From: CAZIAK01 sp964537035
GTDB taxonomy: Bacteria; Planctomycetota; B15-G4
Assembly (NCBI GenBank): GCA_964537035.1
Contig: CAZIAK010000032.1
Coordinates: 1-58,858 of the forward strand
DNA: 58,858 nucleotides
Direction of reading: 5' to 3'
In this document: positions 49,901 through 57,777 of the stretch, piece after piece
How positions within the stretch are numbered: position 1 is the first letter of the stretch
Layout: each line of letters begins with the position of its first letter
Notes under the pieces: generated by a model
The model's database searches: none
What the model saw: the letters and a program-made list of their open reading frames with translations, nothing else
What the model was told of the DNA's origin: nothing
Position numbers and translations under genes: made by a program

Positions 49901-50650
49901 CTCACCGCCTACGTGATCTTCGATCGCATCCCCGGAACCGCCGAAGTCGACGTCGTCGAAGAGTGCCAGGCGTACTTGCAGGCGAAGCTCGACAGCGGCG
50001 AGTTCTCCCTTCCGGCCGGCGTGAGCTACGTGTTCGCCGGGGCCTACGAGAACCAGCTCCGGGCAGCGGCCACGCTCAAGATCGTGCTGCCCCTGGCGCT
50101 GTTCCTGATCTTCCTGATCCTGTACTTCCAGTTCAGGGCGGTCTCGACGACGCTGCTCGTCTTCGTCGGTGTCTTCGTCGCCTGGTCGGGCGGCTTCCTG
50201 ATGGTCTGGCTCTACGGCCAACCCTGGTTTCTCGACTTCAGCGTGTTCGGTGTGGAGATGCGCGGGCTGTTCAGCATGCACTCGCTGAACCTCAGCGTGG
50301 CGGTGTGGGTGGGCTTCCTGGCCCTGTTCGGCATCGCCACCGACGACGGCGTGGTGGTGTCCACCTACCTGCAGCAATCTTTCGCCCGGTTGAAGCCCAA
50401 GAGCGTGTTGGAGGTTCGGGAGGCCGTGATCATGGCGGGCAAGCGGCGCTGCCGCCCCTGCTTGATGACCACGGCGACCACGATCCTGGCCCTGATCCCG
50501 GTGCTGACCTCCCAGGGCCGGGGGGCCGACGTCATGGTGCCCATGGCCATTCCATCCTTCGGCGGCATGGCCATCGCCCAGATGACCATGTTCATCGTGC
50601 CCGTGCTCTACTGCGCGATCGAAGAGCGTCGATTCAGGAGCGCAGCGTGA
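46979..50650 (+). CDS. CusA/CzcA-type heavy-metal RND efflux transporter
   Basis: Inner-membrane proton-driven pump of 1223 residues, longer than E. coli CusA (~1047). VDAIPDIGENQQIIFTEWMG near the N-terminus is the heavy-metal-efflux signature, and SGIAIAIGTMVDMGIVLCEN holds the proton-relay Asp. DPAPISMVETVIN and QSGMRAPMGVKVRGPD contain Met residues in the periplasmic metal path; GIATDDGVVVSTYLQQSF lies in the second half. Extra length comes from an insertion after helix six (two more hydrophobic stretches, WTWLVTLVVIFLVARVLA and LAFVLGVTMGLLLAFTLF) and a hydrophilic insert (YDEDRDEHVRDGAGALIPDE). The start at 46979 follows the adaptor stop by one base. Met-rich sites favour Cu or Ag, but specificity is not proven. 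Confidence 0.92.
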   Translation: MLSSLIRFCLEQKLVVVLLLIFIVGWGVMVAPFDWDLGDFPRDPVPVDAIPDIGENQQIIFTEWMGRSPQDVEDQITYPLTVSLLGVPGVKTIRSYSFFGFSSIYVIFKEDIDFYWSRSRVLEKLNSLPANTLPDAVQPALGPDATPLGQIFWYTLEGRDPEGNPTGGWGPDELRSTQDWYVRYALLAADGVAEVASVGGQVREYQVDVDPDAMRAYRVSLEEVSAAVKGSNLEVGARVLEINSVEYFVRGLGWITDVEDIEESVIKSVDGVPVRVVDVATVSLGPALRRGALDKGGAEAVGGVVVVRYGDNPLAVIKNVKAKIEEISAGLPKKTLPDGTVSQVTVVPFYDRTGLINETLGTLDTSITEEIMVTVIVVVFMVMHLGSSLLIAALLPIAVLFTFICMKLFGVDANIVALSGIAIAIGTMVDMGIVLCENILNRLREAGPDESPLEVIYEASTEVGSAVLTAVATTVVGFLPVFTMTGAEGKLFGPLAYTKTFALIGAVIVALVLIPPFALMLFPAKGGRLGRWVQSKVGNRPRLKKSWTWLVTLVVIFLVARVLANHWEPLGVEKGEWRNLAFVLGVTMGLLLAFTLFERSYETVLRWCLRHKLLFLSLPTGLAVFGAMIWMGFGPVADVIPSTLSKLGLDGERVTETALWKDAEQALPGLGKEFMPPLDEGSYLFMPTTMPHASIGEALDTLSTLDMAIETVPEVALAVGKIGRVESSLDPAPISMVETVINYVPEFVVDGSGHRQRFRYDEDRDEHVRDGAGALIPDEAGRPFRNWREHIHKADDIWDEIVKATKLIGVTSAPKLQPIAARLVMLQSGMRAPMGVKVRGPDLETIDKVGLEIERLLKQVPSVKANTVLADRVVGKPYLEIDVDRRAAARYGVSIARVQNVIEIALGGRRITTTVEGRERYPVRVRYMRELRDNLDGMEKILVPTPDGAQVPLSQLATIEFRRGPQVIKTEDTFLTAYVIFDRIPGTAEVDVVEECQAYLQAKLDSGEFSLPAGVSYVFAGAYENQLRAAATLKIVLPLALFLIFLILYFQFRAVSTTLLVFVGVFVAWSGGFLMVWLYGQPWFLDFSVFGVEMRGLFSMHSLNLSVAVWVGFLALFGIATDDGVVVSTYLQQSFARLKPKSVLEVREAVIMAGKRRCRPCLMTTATTILALIPVLTSQGRGADVMVPMAIPSFGGMAIAQMTMFIVPVLYCAIEERRFRSAA

Positions 50651-50899
50651 GTCGTCACGTCCTCAGGACCACCAGCTCCGCAGAGACCGATCAAGCTCCA
50701 GGGGGCGCTGTGACCGTTCTGTGCCCTGTAAAACGTTCCCCGAAAGTTTGCATTGGGGAGGCGAACCCCGTGACATGAATCGACTTGCGGCCCAGGCCCG
50801 CTCTGGCGCATCCTCGGGCCCACCGGCAGACCCTTGATGGACCCCTGACAGACCATTCTTAGACCACCGATCGAACACCTCATTTCCTACGAGAATCCC

Positions 50900-51655
50900 A
50901 TGCTGACCCTCTTCGCAACCCTCCTGCTGACCCTGGCCCCCGTGGGCGACGACGCCGTGATCGCGGCTCAGGCTCCCTTCTACCCTCTCAACACGTGCGT
51001 CGTGTCCGGCGAAGAGCTGGGCTCGATGGGTGACGCGATCCCTGTGGTGGCCGACGGTCGCCTGTTTCAGGTGTGCTGCAAGGGCTGCATCAAGAAGGTC
51101 CACGCCGAGACCGCCACCTTCGCCGAGAAGCTCGACGCCGCGGTGATCGCCCAGCAAGGCGCCCATTACCCGCTCACCACCTGCCCCTTCTCTGGCAACG
51201 ACCTGGGCGAGCGGTCGATCTCCGTCGTGTCCAACGGTCGCCTGATCAAGGTCTGCTGCAAGGACTGCGCCGCCAAGGCAGAGGCCGACCCGTCGTCGAT
51301 CCTGCCCAAGCTCGACGCCGCTTGGATGGCCTCTCAGCGCGACAGCTACCCGCTCGAGACCTGCCCCATGAGCGGAGAGCCCCTCGGCGACTCGCCCAAG
51401 GAGGTCCTCTACGGCACCCAGCTGGTGAAGCTCTGCTGCAACATGTGCGTGAAGAAGTTCAACGAGGCTCCGGCCAAGGTGGCCGGCAAGGTGCGCATGG
51501 CCATGGCGGCCGCCCACGGCGGTGAGCACGGTCGCATGGGCGAGCACAAGGGCATGGGCGAGCACCACGAAGGCAAGGGTGAGCACGGCGGTCGTGGCGA
51601 GCATGAAGGCCACGGAGAGCACGCCGGTCGTGGCGAAGGCTCCCACGAAGGCTGA
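50900..51655 (+). CDS. Periplasmic protein with three CCxxC modules and His/Gly tail
   Basis: Protein of 251 residues with a short signal peptide (MLTLFATLLLTLAPVG). Three copies of one module follow, around 28-69, 90-129 and 150-189. Each reads YPL-x-TC-xx-SG-x-x-LG, then a VV-x-x-GRL strand, then VCCKxC or LCCNMC. The Cys sets are 33/59/60/63, 95/119/120/123 and 155/179/180/183. From about 206 the tail is built of GEH, GKGEH and GRGEH units with about 14 His. Both parts are well suited to bind soft and borderline metals, so a metal sponge or chaperone for the adjacent efflux pump is likely. The 249 bases upstream of the ATG hold no gene. Confidence 0.8.
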   Translation: MLTLFATLLLTLAPVGDDAVIAAQAPFYPLNTCVVSGEELGSMGDAIPVVADGRLFQVCCKGCIKKVHAETATFAEKLDAAVIAQQGAHYPLTTCPFSGNDLGERSISVVSNGRLIKVCCKDCAAKAEADPSSILPKLDAAWMASQRDSYPLETCPMSGEPLGDSPKEVLYGTQLVKLCCNMCVKKFNEAPAKVAGKVRMAMAAAHGGEHGRMGEHKGMGEHHEGKGEHGGRGEHEGHGEHAGRGEGSHEG

Positions 51656-51695
51656 GCCTCGCAGCACATCGCTCTGCACGACTCAGCGATGAGCC

Positions 51696-51731
51696 CGGGC
51701 GGAGTCGGACCTCACGGTTCGGCTCCGCCCG
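51696..51731. terminator. Strong bidirectional hairpin terminator
   Basis: A 16-bp stem (CGGGCGGAGTCGGACC with GGTTCGGCTCCGCCCG, two wobble pairs) closes a TCAC loop and is followed by CTGTCGTTT. It lies between the convergent stops at 51655 and 51754 and could terminate both transcripts. Confidence 0.75.
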
Positions 51732-51753
51732 CTGTCGTTTCAGAGACGCCGGC

Positions 51754-52521
51754 TCAGCCTGCCCGTGTTCTCTTCCGTAGACGCAGCATGAGCAGGCCCA
51801 GACCCAGGCCTGTGGCCGAGGTCAGCACGCCCAGGCCAGCGAAGATCTGCAGCCAGGGTGTGTTGAAGTCCTGACGCTCGTCGTAGTCCATGATGTGCAG
51901 CATCCAGAAGAAGTCGAAGCGTCTCCAGGCGTCGCTGCGTACGGTGAGCAGCTCGCCGGTGAGCCCGTCGACGTAGACCGCTCGGTGTTCGTCGTCGTCG
52001 AAGCCGACCCGCCAGGCGGGCAGCTCGCCCCTGAACTCGAACGTCGGCCCCTCGACGGCGGTCACCGTGGCCGACGTGTGCTCCGGGAGGAAGCGGGCTG
52101 TCGCCAGGCGCAGGGCCTCGTCTTGGTCGACGGCTGGCATCCGATCGCCTGTGCTGGCGTCGACGAGCAAAGGTCGGCCCTCGAATGAGCGCAGCTCCCA
52201 GACCCAGCGTCCGCGCCGGTACACGAGCGCGACCTCGTTCGTTGCGAGCTGGTCAGGGGCAACGGCGTCTTCGTCGCTGCGGCCGAGTCTGTCGAGACGG
52301 TCGGTGGCTGTCAGGGCGGCGACGGCCTGGCTCGGCGAGGTGAGCTCGCTCAGGGCTGGCAGGGTGGGGGACGGCCTGGGAGCCAGCTGATCCTTGCTCT
52401 TCAGCTCGTCCATGGGCATCCAGGTGAAGATCAGGCCGCTGAGGGTCCAGAGCAGCAGTTGCACGCCGACCACCGCCGAGAGCCTACGGTGCCAGGTGCG
52501 CAGGGAGGTGATGGCGACCAC
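51754..52521 (-). CDS. PepSY-associated transmembrane protein
   Basis: Membrane protein of about 255 residues. LRTWHRRLSAVVGVQLLLWT, then LSGLIFTWMPMDEL, is the first helix and motif of PepSY-associated TM proteins. A periplasmic PepSY-like stretch follows (DEALRLATARFLPEHTSATV, then AWRVGFDDDEHRAVYVDGLT), then FFWMLHIMDYDE and a final helix (IFAGLGVLTSATGLGLGLLM). Relatives act in metal/haem reduction or regulate peptidases. The start is uncertain: GTG at 52521 gives a compact protein, while the frame stays open to a GTG at 52719 but encodes Arg/Pro-rich sequence. It converges on the metal-binding gene, so a role in metal reduction is an inference. Confidence 0.75.
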   Translation of the reverse strand: MVAITSLRTWHRRLSAVVGVQLLLWTLSGLIFTWMPMDELKSKDQLAPRPSPTLPALSELTSPSQAVAALTATDRLDRLGRSDEDAVAPDQLATNEVALVYRRGRWVWELRSFEGRPLLVDASTGDRMPAVDQDEALRLATARFLPEHTSATVTAVEGPTFEFRGELPAWRVGFDDDEHRAVYVDGLTGELLTVRSDAWRRFDFFWMLHIMDYDERQDFNTPWLQIFAGLGVLTSATGLGLGLLMLRLRKRTRAG

Positions 52522-52800
52522 GATGAGCGTCTCGACGGAAGAGGGGGGCGGCAGAACAGGCGGTCGGTAGAACGGCGTGCGGGCTCGGCGGCTGCCGAGG
52601 AGGCGGTAGCGGCTCACCCTGGGCTGGGCGGGCGCAGGGCCACAGGATCGCACACTGGCCCCTCCCCGCGGTCGGTGGTGCACCGCGGAGAGGATCTGCG
52701 AGGCTCCGCCCCTCTGCACTGGAGCCCTGATCCCGCGGCCTGATAGAGTGCGCGGTCGGTGTCAGGACGACATCGACATTCGCCCCGAGAGCCCATCGCC

Positions 52801-53985
52801 ATGAGTCCCGAAACCGTCGTCATCTGCGCCGCCGCCCGCACGCCCATCGGGAAGTTCATGGGGGGGCTCGAATCGGTGAGCGCCGTCGCTCTGGGCGAGA
52901 CCGTCACCCGGGCCGTGCTCGAGCGAGCGGGCATCGATGGGTCAGAGGTCGACCAGGTCTTCTTCGGCATGGCGCGCCAGGCGGGCGAGGGCCCCAACCC
53001 CGCGCGGCAGATCGGCTTCAACTCCGGGCTGCCCGAGACCACCTCGGCAATGACCGTCAATCAGGCCTGCGCGTCCGGGCTGCGCAGCATCACCCTGGCC
53101 GCAGATCAGCTGCGTCTGGGCTCGGCGAAGCTGGTGGTGGCGGGTGGCGTGGAGACCATGTCCCGCAACCCGTTCATGCTGCCGAACATGCGCAAGGGCT
53201 ACCGGCTGGGCAACGCGCCCCTGCTCGATGGCAACTACGCCGACGGCTTTCACTGCCGCCTGGTCGATGGCCCCATGGGCAGTACCGCCGAGACCTTGGC
53301 CGACAAGTACGAGATCACTCGCGACGAGCAGGACGCGTTCGCCGTGGCGAGTCAGCAGAAGGCCGGGGCCGCTCAGGAAGCGGGCCGCTTCGTCGACGAG
53401 ATCGTGCCGGTGACCGCGAAGGTGCGGCGCAAGGAGGTCGTGGTCGATACGGACGAGCACCTGCGCCCCGGCACCACCGTCGAAGGTCTGGCCAAGCTGC
53501 CTGCGGTGTTTCGCAAGGACGGCACGGTGCACGCGGGCAACAGCTCGGGCATCACCGACGGCGCAGCCGCCGTGCTGGTCACCACCGCCGCCGTGGCCAA
53601 GGAGAAGAACCTGCCGATCATGGCCTCGCTCAGAGGGCACGCTCTCGCAGGCGTCGACCCGAAGATCATGGGCATCGGCCCCGTGCCCTCCACCGAGAAG
53701 CTGTTGGCTGCCACGGGCCAGTCCCTCGCCGACTTCGATCTGATCGAGTTGAACGAGGCCTTCGCGGCCCAGGTCATCGCCTGCGATCGCGAGATGAACC
53801 TCGACCATGACAAGCTCAACGTGAACGGCGGATCGATCGCCTTGGGACATCCCATCGGTTGCACCGGCGCGCGCATCGTGGTGACCTTGTTGCACGAGAT
53901 GCAGCGCCGGGATGTGTCCCAGGGTCTGGCCTCTCTGTGCGTCTCGGGCGGCATGGGCATCGCGGCGGCCTTCGAGCGGTCGTGA
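52801..53985 (+). CDS. Acetyl-CoA C-acetyltransferase (thiolase)
   Basis: Thiolase of 394 residues that joins or cleaves acetyl-CoA units. The nucleophilic Cys90 sits in VNQACASGLRS, the catalytic His in LGHPIGCTGARI, and the second Cys in SLCVSGGMG; NEAFAAQ and NGGSIALGHP are also complete. ATG at 52801 is preferred over an upstream in-frame start at 52759 because it gives the normal family N-terminus (SPETVVICAAARTPIGKF). Its stop overlaps the GTG of the next gene (GTGA). It may serve fatty-acid breakdown or acetoacetyl-CoA formation. Confidence 0.92.
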   Translation: MSPETVVICAAARTPIGKFMGGLESVSAVALGETVTRAVLERAGIDGSEVDQVFFGMARQAGEGPNPARQIGFNSGLPETTSAMTVNQACASGLRSITLAADQLRLGSAKLVVAGGVETMSRNPFMLPNMRKGYRLGNAPLLDGNYADGFHCRLVDGPMGSTAETLADKYEITRDEQDAFAVASQQKAGAAQEAGRFVDEIVPVTAKVRRKEVVVDTDEHLRPGTTVEGLAKLPAVFRKDGTVHAGNSSGITDGAAAVLVTTAAVAKEKNLPIMASLRGHALAGVDPKIMGIGPVPSTEKLLAATGQSLADFDLIELNEAFAAQVIACDREMNLDHDKLNVNGGSIALGHPIGCTGARIVVTLLHEMQRRDVSQGLASLCVSGGMGIAAAFERS

Positions 53986-56018
53986 CCGATTGCGCCGGGC
54001 TGGCCGGGGTTTCACTCTGCTGCTGCCTGCTCCTGCTCGCAGGGTGCGGCGAGAGCGGCGATGGCCCCGACCCCGGTGACAAAGCGGTAGAGCGCAGCAC
54101 GCCCAGCGTCTTGCTGGTCACCTTCGACACCACTCGCGCTGATCGCATCGGCGTGTACGGCTACGACGCTGCCCAGACGCCGACCCTGGAGGCCCTCGCC
54201 GACCGGGGCCTGGTCTTCGAGAAGGCCTGGGCGCCGGCGCCGCTCACCTTGCCGTCCCACACGTCCATGCTCACCGGCGTGTATCCCAGCGCGCACGGCG
54301 TGCACATCAACGGCGTGAACAAGGTGGCGGAGCAGGGCCTGCTCGTCTCCGAGGTGCTGTCCCACCGTGGTTATCGCACCGGCGCGTTCGTGGGCAGCTT
54401 CGTGCTCAACGGAAAGTTCGGCCTCGACCAGGGCTTCGATCGCTACAGCGCGCCCGGGGCGTCAGAGTTGAGCGGCTCGTCAGAGAACCGTCTCGAACGT
54501 CCCGCAGCGGAGGTGGTCGACGACGCCTTGCGTTGGCTGGGGACGGTGGGCGCCGACGAGCTGTTCTTCGCCTGGGTGCATTTCAACGATCCCCACGCGC
54601 CCTATGCACCGGTGGAGCCCTACCGCTCACAGCTCGCAGATGCCTACGACGGTGAGATCGCCACGTGCGATGGGGAGTTGGGGCGCTTGCTCGCAGGGCT
54701 GTCCGCCGCCGGACGAGGGGACGATCTGTTGGTCATCGTGACCTCTGATCATGGTGAGAGCTTCGGTGAGTTCGGCGAGCGCTCCCACGGACTGTTCGTC
54801 TACGACGCCACCATGCGGGTGCCGCTCATCGTGGCCATGCCTGGAAGCCTGCCCGGTTCGGGACGGCGAGTGGACGCGCCGGTCTCGGTGACGGACATCC
54901 CCGCGACGATTCTAGAGGTGACGAACACCGACAGCGCGACCATGCCCGCGGTGCAGGTACCGTCGCTGCTCGCCGCCGCCCGTCATTCTGCTACGACAGA
55001 TGGCGGTGGGGGCCGTGACAACGGTTGGAGCAGCCCTCGCACCGCTGACCGCAGCCTCTACATCGAGACCATGATGCCCTGGGACAGCCACCACTGGCAT
55101 CCGTTGCGGGGCGTGGTCTGGCAAGGCCACAAGCTGATCGATTCGCCGCGCCCGGAGCTGTACGCGTTGCCGGATGAGCAGCGGGATCTGTCGAGCGAAG
55201 ATCCAGAGTTGCTGGCCCGATTCCAGGATCGCCTGGCTGGCGTGTTGAGCCAGCATCAGTCGTTGGGCTGGGGCGAAGAGCAGGCGGTGAGCGCCGTCGA
55301 CCGGGCCCAGCTCGCGGCGTTGGGATACACGGGCCTCGTGGCGGGTGGCGGTGATCCCTTCGACCCGTCGTTACCCGTGCCTCGAGACCGTGTGGGCGAC
55401 CTGGTGATCCTGGAGGAGGGCATCGGTCTGGTGGAGAGCAGCCAGCGTCTGCTCACACCGCTCGGCAAGAGTCCCGCTGAGGATGAGGCGCGCAGGGAGC
55501 AGGGCTTGTCCGCCATGGAGCGAGCCCGCGAGGTGCTGCAGCTCTTTCGCCAGCGCAATCCCGGGGACATTCGTTCGTCCACCTACCTGGGCTACTGCGA
55601 GATGGCCCTCGGTCACTACGCCAGGGCCATTGAGCCTCTGGAGCAGCACGCCCTGGCCGTGCCCAACTCACCGCAGACCCGCTACAACCTGGCCATCTGC
55701 TACTGGGCTGCGGGGCAACAAGAGTGGGCCCTGTCCGAGATGGCCAAGGCGGTCTTCGTCGACCCCCAGGCCGACCCCGCCTACCGCTGGCTGGCTGATC
55801 GAAAGCTGGACGCGGGTCGCCCCGGCGAAGCGCTCTGGTGGCTGCAAGAGTTGCAGCGCGTGTGGAAGGCGTCGGCGAATGATCATGCAGCGCTCAGCCA
55901 GCGCATCGGCTCCGTGGCGGGGGCGGCGCAACGGGCGGGGCAGGAAGCGACGGCGCCCGCCGACTATCCGCCGAGTGATCTGACGCCTGAAGGGCGGCGG
56001 GGCAAGAACGGCCGCTGA
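53982..56018 (+). CDS. Sulfatase-fold lipoprotein with C-terminal TPR region
   Basis: Protein of 678 residues. The N-terminus is a lipoprotein signal with LLLAGC, acylated Cys22. The alkaline-phosphatase/sulfatase fold follows: LLVTFDTTRADRIGVYGYD (metal Asp), PLTLPSHTSMLTGVYP, VHFNDPHAPY, IVTSDHGESFGEFGERSHG (metal Asp-His). In place of the formylglycine Cys/Ser of true sulfatases the site reads Thr89-Leu-Pro-Ser-His, so Thr may be the nucleophile and no maturation enzyme is needed. Residues from about 480 form helical TPR-like repeats (YLGYCEMALGHYARAIEPLE). GTG at 53982 is coupled to the thiolase stop. The substrate could be a sulfate, phosphate or phosphonate ester. Confidence 0.85.
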   Translation: MTDCAGLAGVSLCCCLLLLAGCGESGDGPDPGDKAVERSTPSVLLVTFDTTRADRIGVYGYDAAQTPTLEALADRGLVFEKAWAPAPLTLPSHTSMLTGVYPSAHGVHINGVNKVAEQGLLVSEVLSHRGYRTGAFVGSFVLNGKFGLDQGFDRYSAPGASELSGSSENRLERPAAEVVDDALRWLGTVGADELFFAWVHFNDPHAPYAPVEPYRSQLADAYDGEIATCDGELGRLLAGLSAAGRGDDLLVIVTSDHGESFGEFGERSHGLFVYDATMRVPLIVAMPGSLPGSGRRVDAPVSVTDIPATILEVTNTDSATMPAVQVPSLLAAARHSATTDGGGGRDNGWSSPRTADRSLYIETMMPWDSHHWHPLRGVVWQGHKLIDSPRPELYALPDEQRDLSSEDPELLARFQDRLAGVLSQHQSLGWGEEQAVSAVDRAQLAALGYTGLVAGGGDPFDPSLPVPRDRVGDLVILEEGIGLVESSQRLLTPLGKSPAEDEARREQGLSAMERAREVLQLFRQRNPGDIRSSTYLGYCEMALGHYARAIEPLEQHALAVPNSPQTRYNLAICYWAAGQQEWALSEMAKAVFVDPQADPAYRWLADRKLDAGRPGEALWWLQELQRVWKASANDHAALSQRIGSVAGAAQRAGQEATAPADYPPSDLTPEGRRGKNGR

Positions 56019-56034
56019 TCCGCAACCGTCGGCC

Positions 56035-56324
56035 TCAGCCCAGCAGGCGCTCAAGGTCGCGAAAGCCACTCGTGACGCGAAGGACCAGCAGCGGCTCAGG
56101 CCTTGGCCGGTACGCGATCAGGTAGGAGTGGACTGGTCAGAGGCGCACGTCTTCTGGAAGCCCGGGGCGCAGGTGGCCGATCAAGGGAACTCGGCGAGGC
56201 GGTCCATGGCCTCGTGCAGGTCGTTCAGAACCTGGCGTGCTTCCCGGGGACTGTCCAAGGCGATGAAGTCGGCGATGTCGGTGAGGTCTGCCTCCGCTCT
56301 GGAGGTCAGGGCGTAGCGGGTCAC
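56035..56324 (-). pseudogene. Broken ParE/RelE-type toxin gene
   Basis: The frame starting at GTG 56322-56324, overlapping the antitoxin stop, reads VTRYALTSRAEADLTDIADF, then ARQVLNDLHEAMDRLAEFP, typical of ParE. It then meets a stop. Shifting one base at the run around 56183-56187 restores IGHLRPGLPEDVRL, then a TGA (56137-56139) sits where ParE proteins have Trp, then PVHSYLIAYRPRPEPLLVLR and GFRDLERLLG to a natural end at 56035. One frameshift plus one nonsense change therefore inactivate the toxin; a sequencing error could explain one but hardly both. Confidence 0.75.
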
Positions 56325-56593
56325 TCGGACAGTCGACCTTCTTCGAGTTTCCGCAGCCGGGCGTCCAGCCGAGCGAAGACCTCATCGCCGTCCACCAGCG
56401 GTTCTTCTTCGGCGCTGCGGAGTCCCTCGGCGATCTGGGCTCGCAGCTCTCCTTCGCGGATGGCATTCAGCCGGTCTTGATCGGCGAGCAGGCGCAGTGC
56501 CTCACGCACGACCTCGCTGGCTGACGTGTAGAGGCCCGATTCGACCTTGCGGCGGACGAGATCTGCCAAGTCTTGGGTCAGGGAGACGTTCAT
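56321..56593 (-). CDS. parD: ParD-type antitoxin
   Basis: Antitoxin of 90 residues with the ribbon-helix-helix N-terminus MNVSLTQDLADLVRRKVESG, then LYTSASEVVREALRLL, and a C-terminal acidic/basic helical tail that would wrap the toxin (DEVFARLDARLRKLEEGRL). ATG at 56593 gives the standard length; the frame is open further upstream but without family features. It would bind its own promoter as a dimer. An imperfect dyad (AATGTCAAACTTTGACAATG, about 56620-56639) just upstream could be its operator. The paired toxin downstream is broken, so the antitoxin is effectively solitary. Confidence 0.85.
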   Translation of the reverse strand: MNVSLTQDLADLVRRKVESGLYTSASEVVREALRLLADQDRLNAIREGELRAQIAEGLRSAEEEPLVDGDEVFARLDARLRKLEEGRLSE

Positions 56594-56619
56594 GCCAGTC
56601 ACCCTGGCTCGATGTTGAC

Positions 56620-56639
56620 GAATGTCAAACTTTGACAAT
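56620..56639. promoter_or_regulatory. Possible ParD operator dyad
   Basis: TGTCAAA and TTTGACA face each other around a C-rich centre just upstream of the antitoxin start. Ribbon-helix-helix antitoxins usually repress themselves at such dyads. TTGACA here could also serve as a -35 box. This is inference from symmetry and position. Confidence 0.4.
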
Positions 56640-56685
56640 GTTCGACATTCCTGCGAAGGGCAGCTTTGGGACGGACAGCTCCCCT

Positions 56686-57687
56686 TCACCCCGCGAACAG
56701 CAACCCCTCCGGCTCGCTCACTCCCGGCAACGCCCGCCGCAACGCCTCTCGCGCTGCGGGCATGCCGTACACCGCCAGCAGCAACTCGTCTCCCGTGGGA
56801 GGCTTCGGCGCGGGACGTCCGGACTTCCATGACTCGCAGCCTGCCAGATCGAACGGCCCGGCAGTCAACGACGCCTCCCAGGTCTTCAGCGTGCCTCCGG
56901 TGGAGATCAGCCGCAGCGGCCGGGGGCTGCGTCCCTCGTGACCATGGGCCCTGGCCAGCGCGTCCACTCTCGCGTTGTGCAGCGCCCGGTGATCGTGCTG
57001 CGGGCTGCCCCGGGTCGACTGCCGCGCATGTTGTCGCCAGCGGTAGAGCTTCTCGGGCAGCTTGGCCACGGGCAGGTCGTGCTCGAACCAGCGAAACCAG
57101 AAGTCGATGTCGGCGGGCCAGTCGCCCCGGGTGACGTAGCCGCCCACGGCGAGCAGGGCCTCCCGTAGATAGAGGCCGGTCTGGTGCAGGGCGGGGATCT
57201 CCACGAAGCGCTCGGCCGCCATCTCGCCGTGGGACAGCAGGGCGTTCTGCCAGGAGATGTAGCGCTCCATGCCCTGGCTCTCTGCACCGAACAGTTCGAC
57301 CTGACTGGTCACTGCTGAGAGCGGCGTGTTGCCACAGGCGGTGCTGCCTTCGAGCGCGAGGGCTAGTTTGCAGAGCCGGTCGGGGGGACAGCGGTCGTCC
57401 GACTCCATGTGCGACACGAACGGCGCGGTGGCTGCGTCGAGTGCGGTCTGCAGCGTGGCGGTGAGTCCGGAGCCTGCGCTGGGCAGCACCACCAACCGCT
57501 CGTCGTCTGCAGCCCGGGCGCTGAGCCAGGCGCCCGAGCCGTCGTCTTGCCCGGTGCCGTGGGTGTCGATCACCGCGAGCACTCGCAGCTCGACGCCCTC
57601 TTGCGCCAGCACGTCATTCACCGCCGCGGGCAGGGTCTCCAGCGCGTTGTGCACCGGCAGCAGGACATCGATGGGCGGCAAGGGCAT
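56686..57687 (-). CDS. Family 2 glycosyltransferase
   Basis: GT-A-fold glycosyltransferase of 333 residues: IDVLLPVHNALETLPAAVND is the N-terminal nucleotide-binding strand and loop, PFVSHMESDDRCPPDRLCKL carries the metal-binding acidic motif (ESDD in place of the usual DADD), and GLYLREALLAVGGYVTRGDW with DIDFWFRWFE is the acceptor-site region. The last ~100 residues (from LRLISTGGTLKTW) are not part of the usual catalytic domain. It probably modifies a surface polysaccharide, but no partner genes are adjacent. It reads toward the antitoxin, leaving 92 bases between. Confidence 0.85.
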   Translation of the reverse strand: MPLPPIDVLLPVHNALETLPAAVNDVLAQEGVELRVLAVIDTHGTGQDDGSGAWLSARAADDERLVVLPSAGSGLTATLQTALDAATAPFVSHMESDDRCPPDRLCKLALALEGSTACGNTPLSAVTSQVELFGAESQGMERYISWQNALLSHGEMAAERFVEIPALHQTGLYLREALLAVGGYVTRGDWPADIDFWFRWFEHDLPVAKLPEKLYRWRQHARQSTRGSPQHDHRALHNARVDALARAHGHEGRSPRPLRLISTGGTLKTWEASLTAGPFDLAGCESWKSGRPAPKPPTGDELLLAVYGMPAAREALRRALPGVSEPEGLLFAG

Positions 57688-57749
57688 GGGGCCAAGGCTA
57701 GTCCGCGTCGTCCACGGGAAACACAGAAACAGGATTATCCAGTTGGCGT

Positions 57750-57777
57750 TGACACCAGAATCGGGGGGGGTACTCTC
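57750..57777 (+). promoter_or_regulatory. Candidate sigma-70 promoter for the final gene pair
   Basis: TTGACA (57750-57755) and TACTCT (57772-57777) are spaced by 16 bases upstream of the small Cys-rich gene. The -35 box is perfect and the -10 weaker. A second TTGACA lies at 57805-57810 without a good -10. Confidence 0.4.

Noticed and set aside
46907..50377. Very long open frame (1156 codons) antisense to the CusA gene
   Set aside because: His/Asp/Gly/Arg-rich low-complexity translation without any domain; typical shadow of a high-GC gene, and the sense strand encodes an unambiguous RND pump.
56137..56139. TGA in the toxin remnant considered as a third Sec codon
   Set aside because: ParE proteins have Trp here, no SECIS-like stem follows, and an additional frameshift lies in the same gene, so nonsense decay is the better reading.
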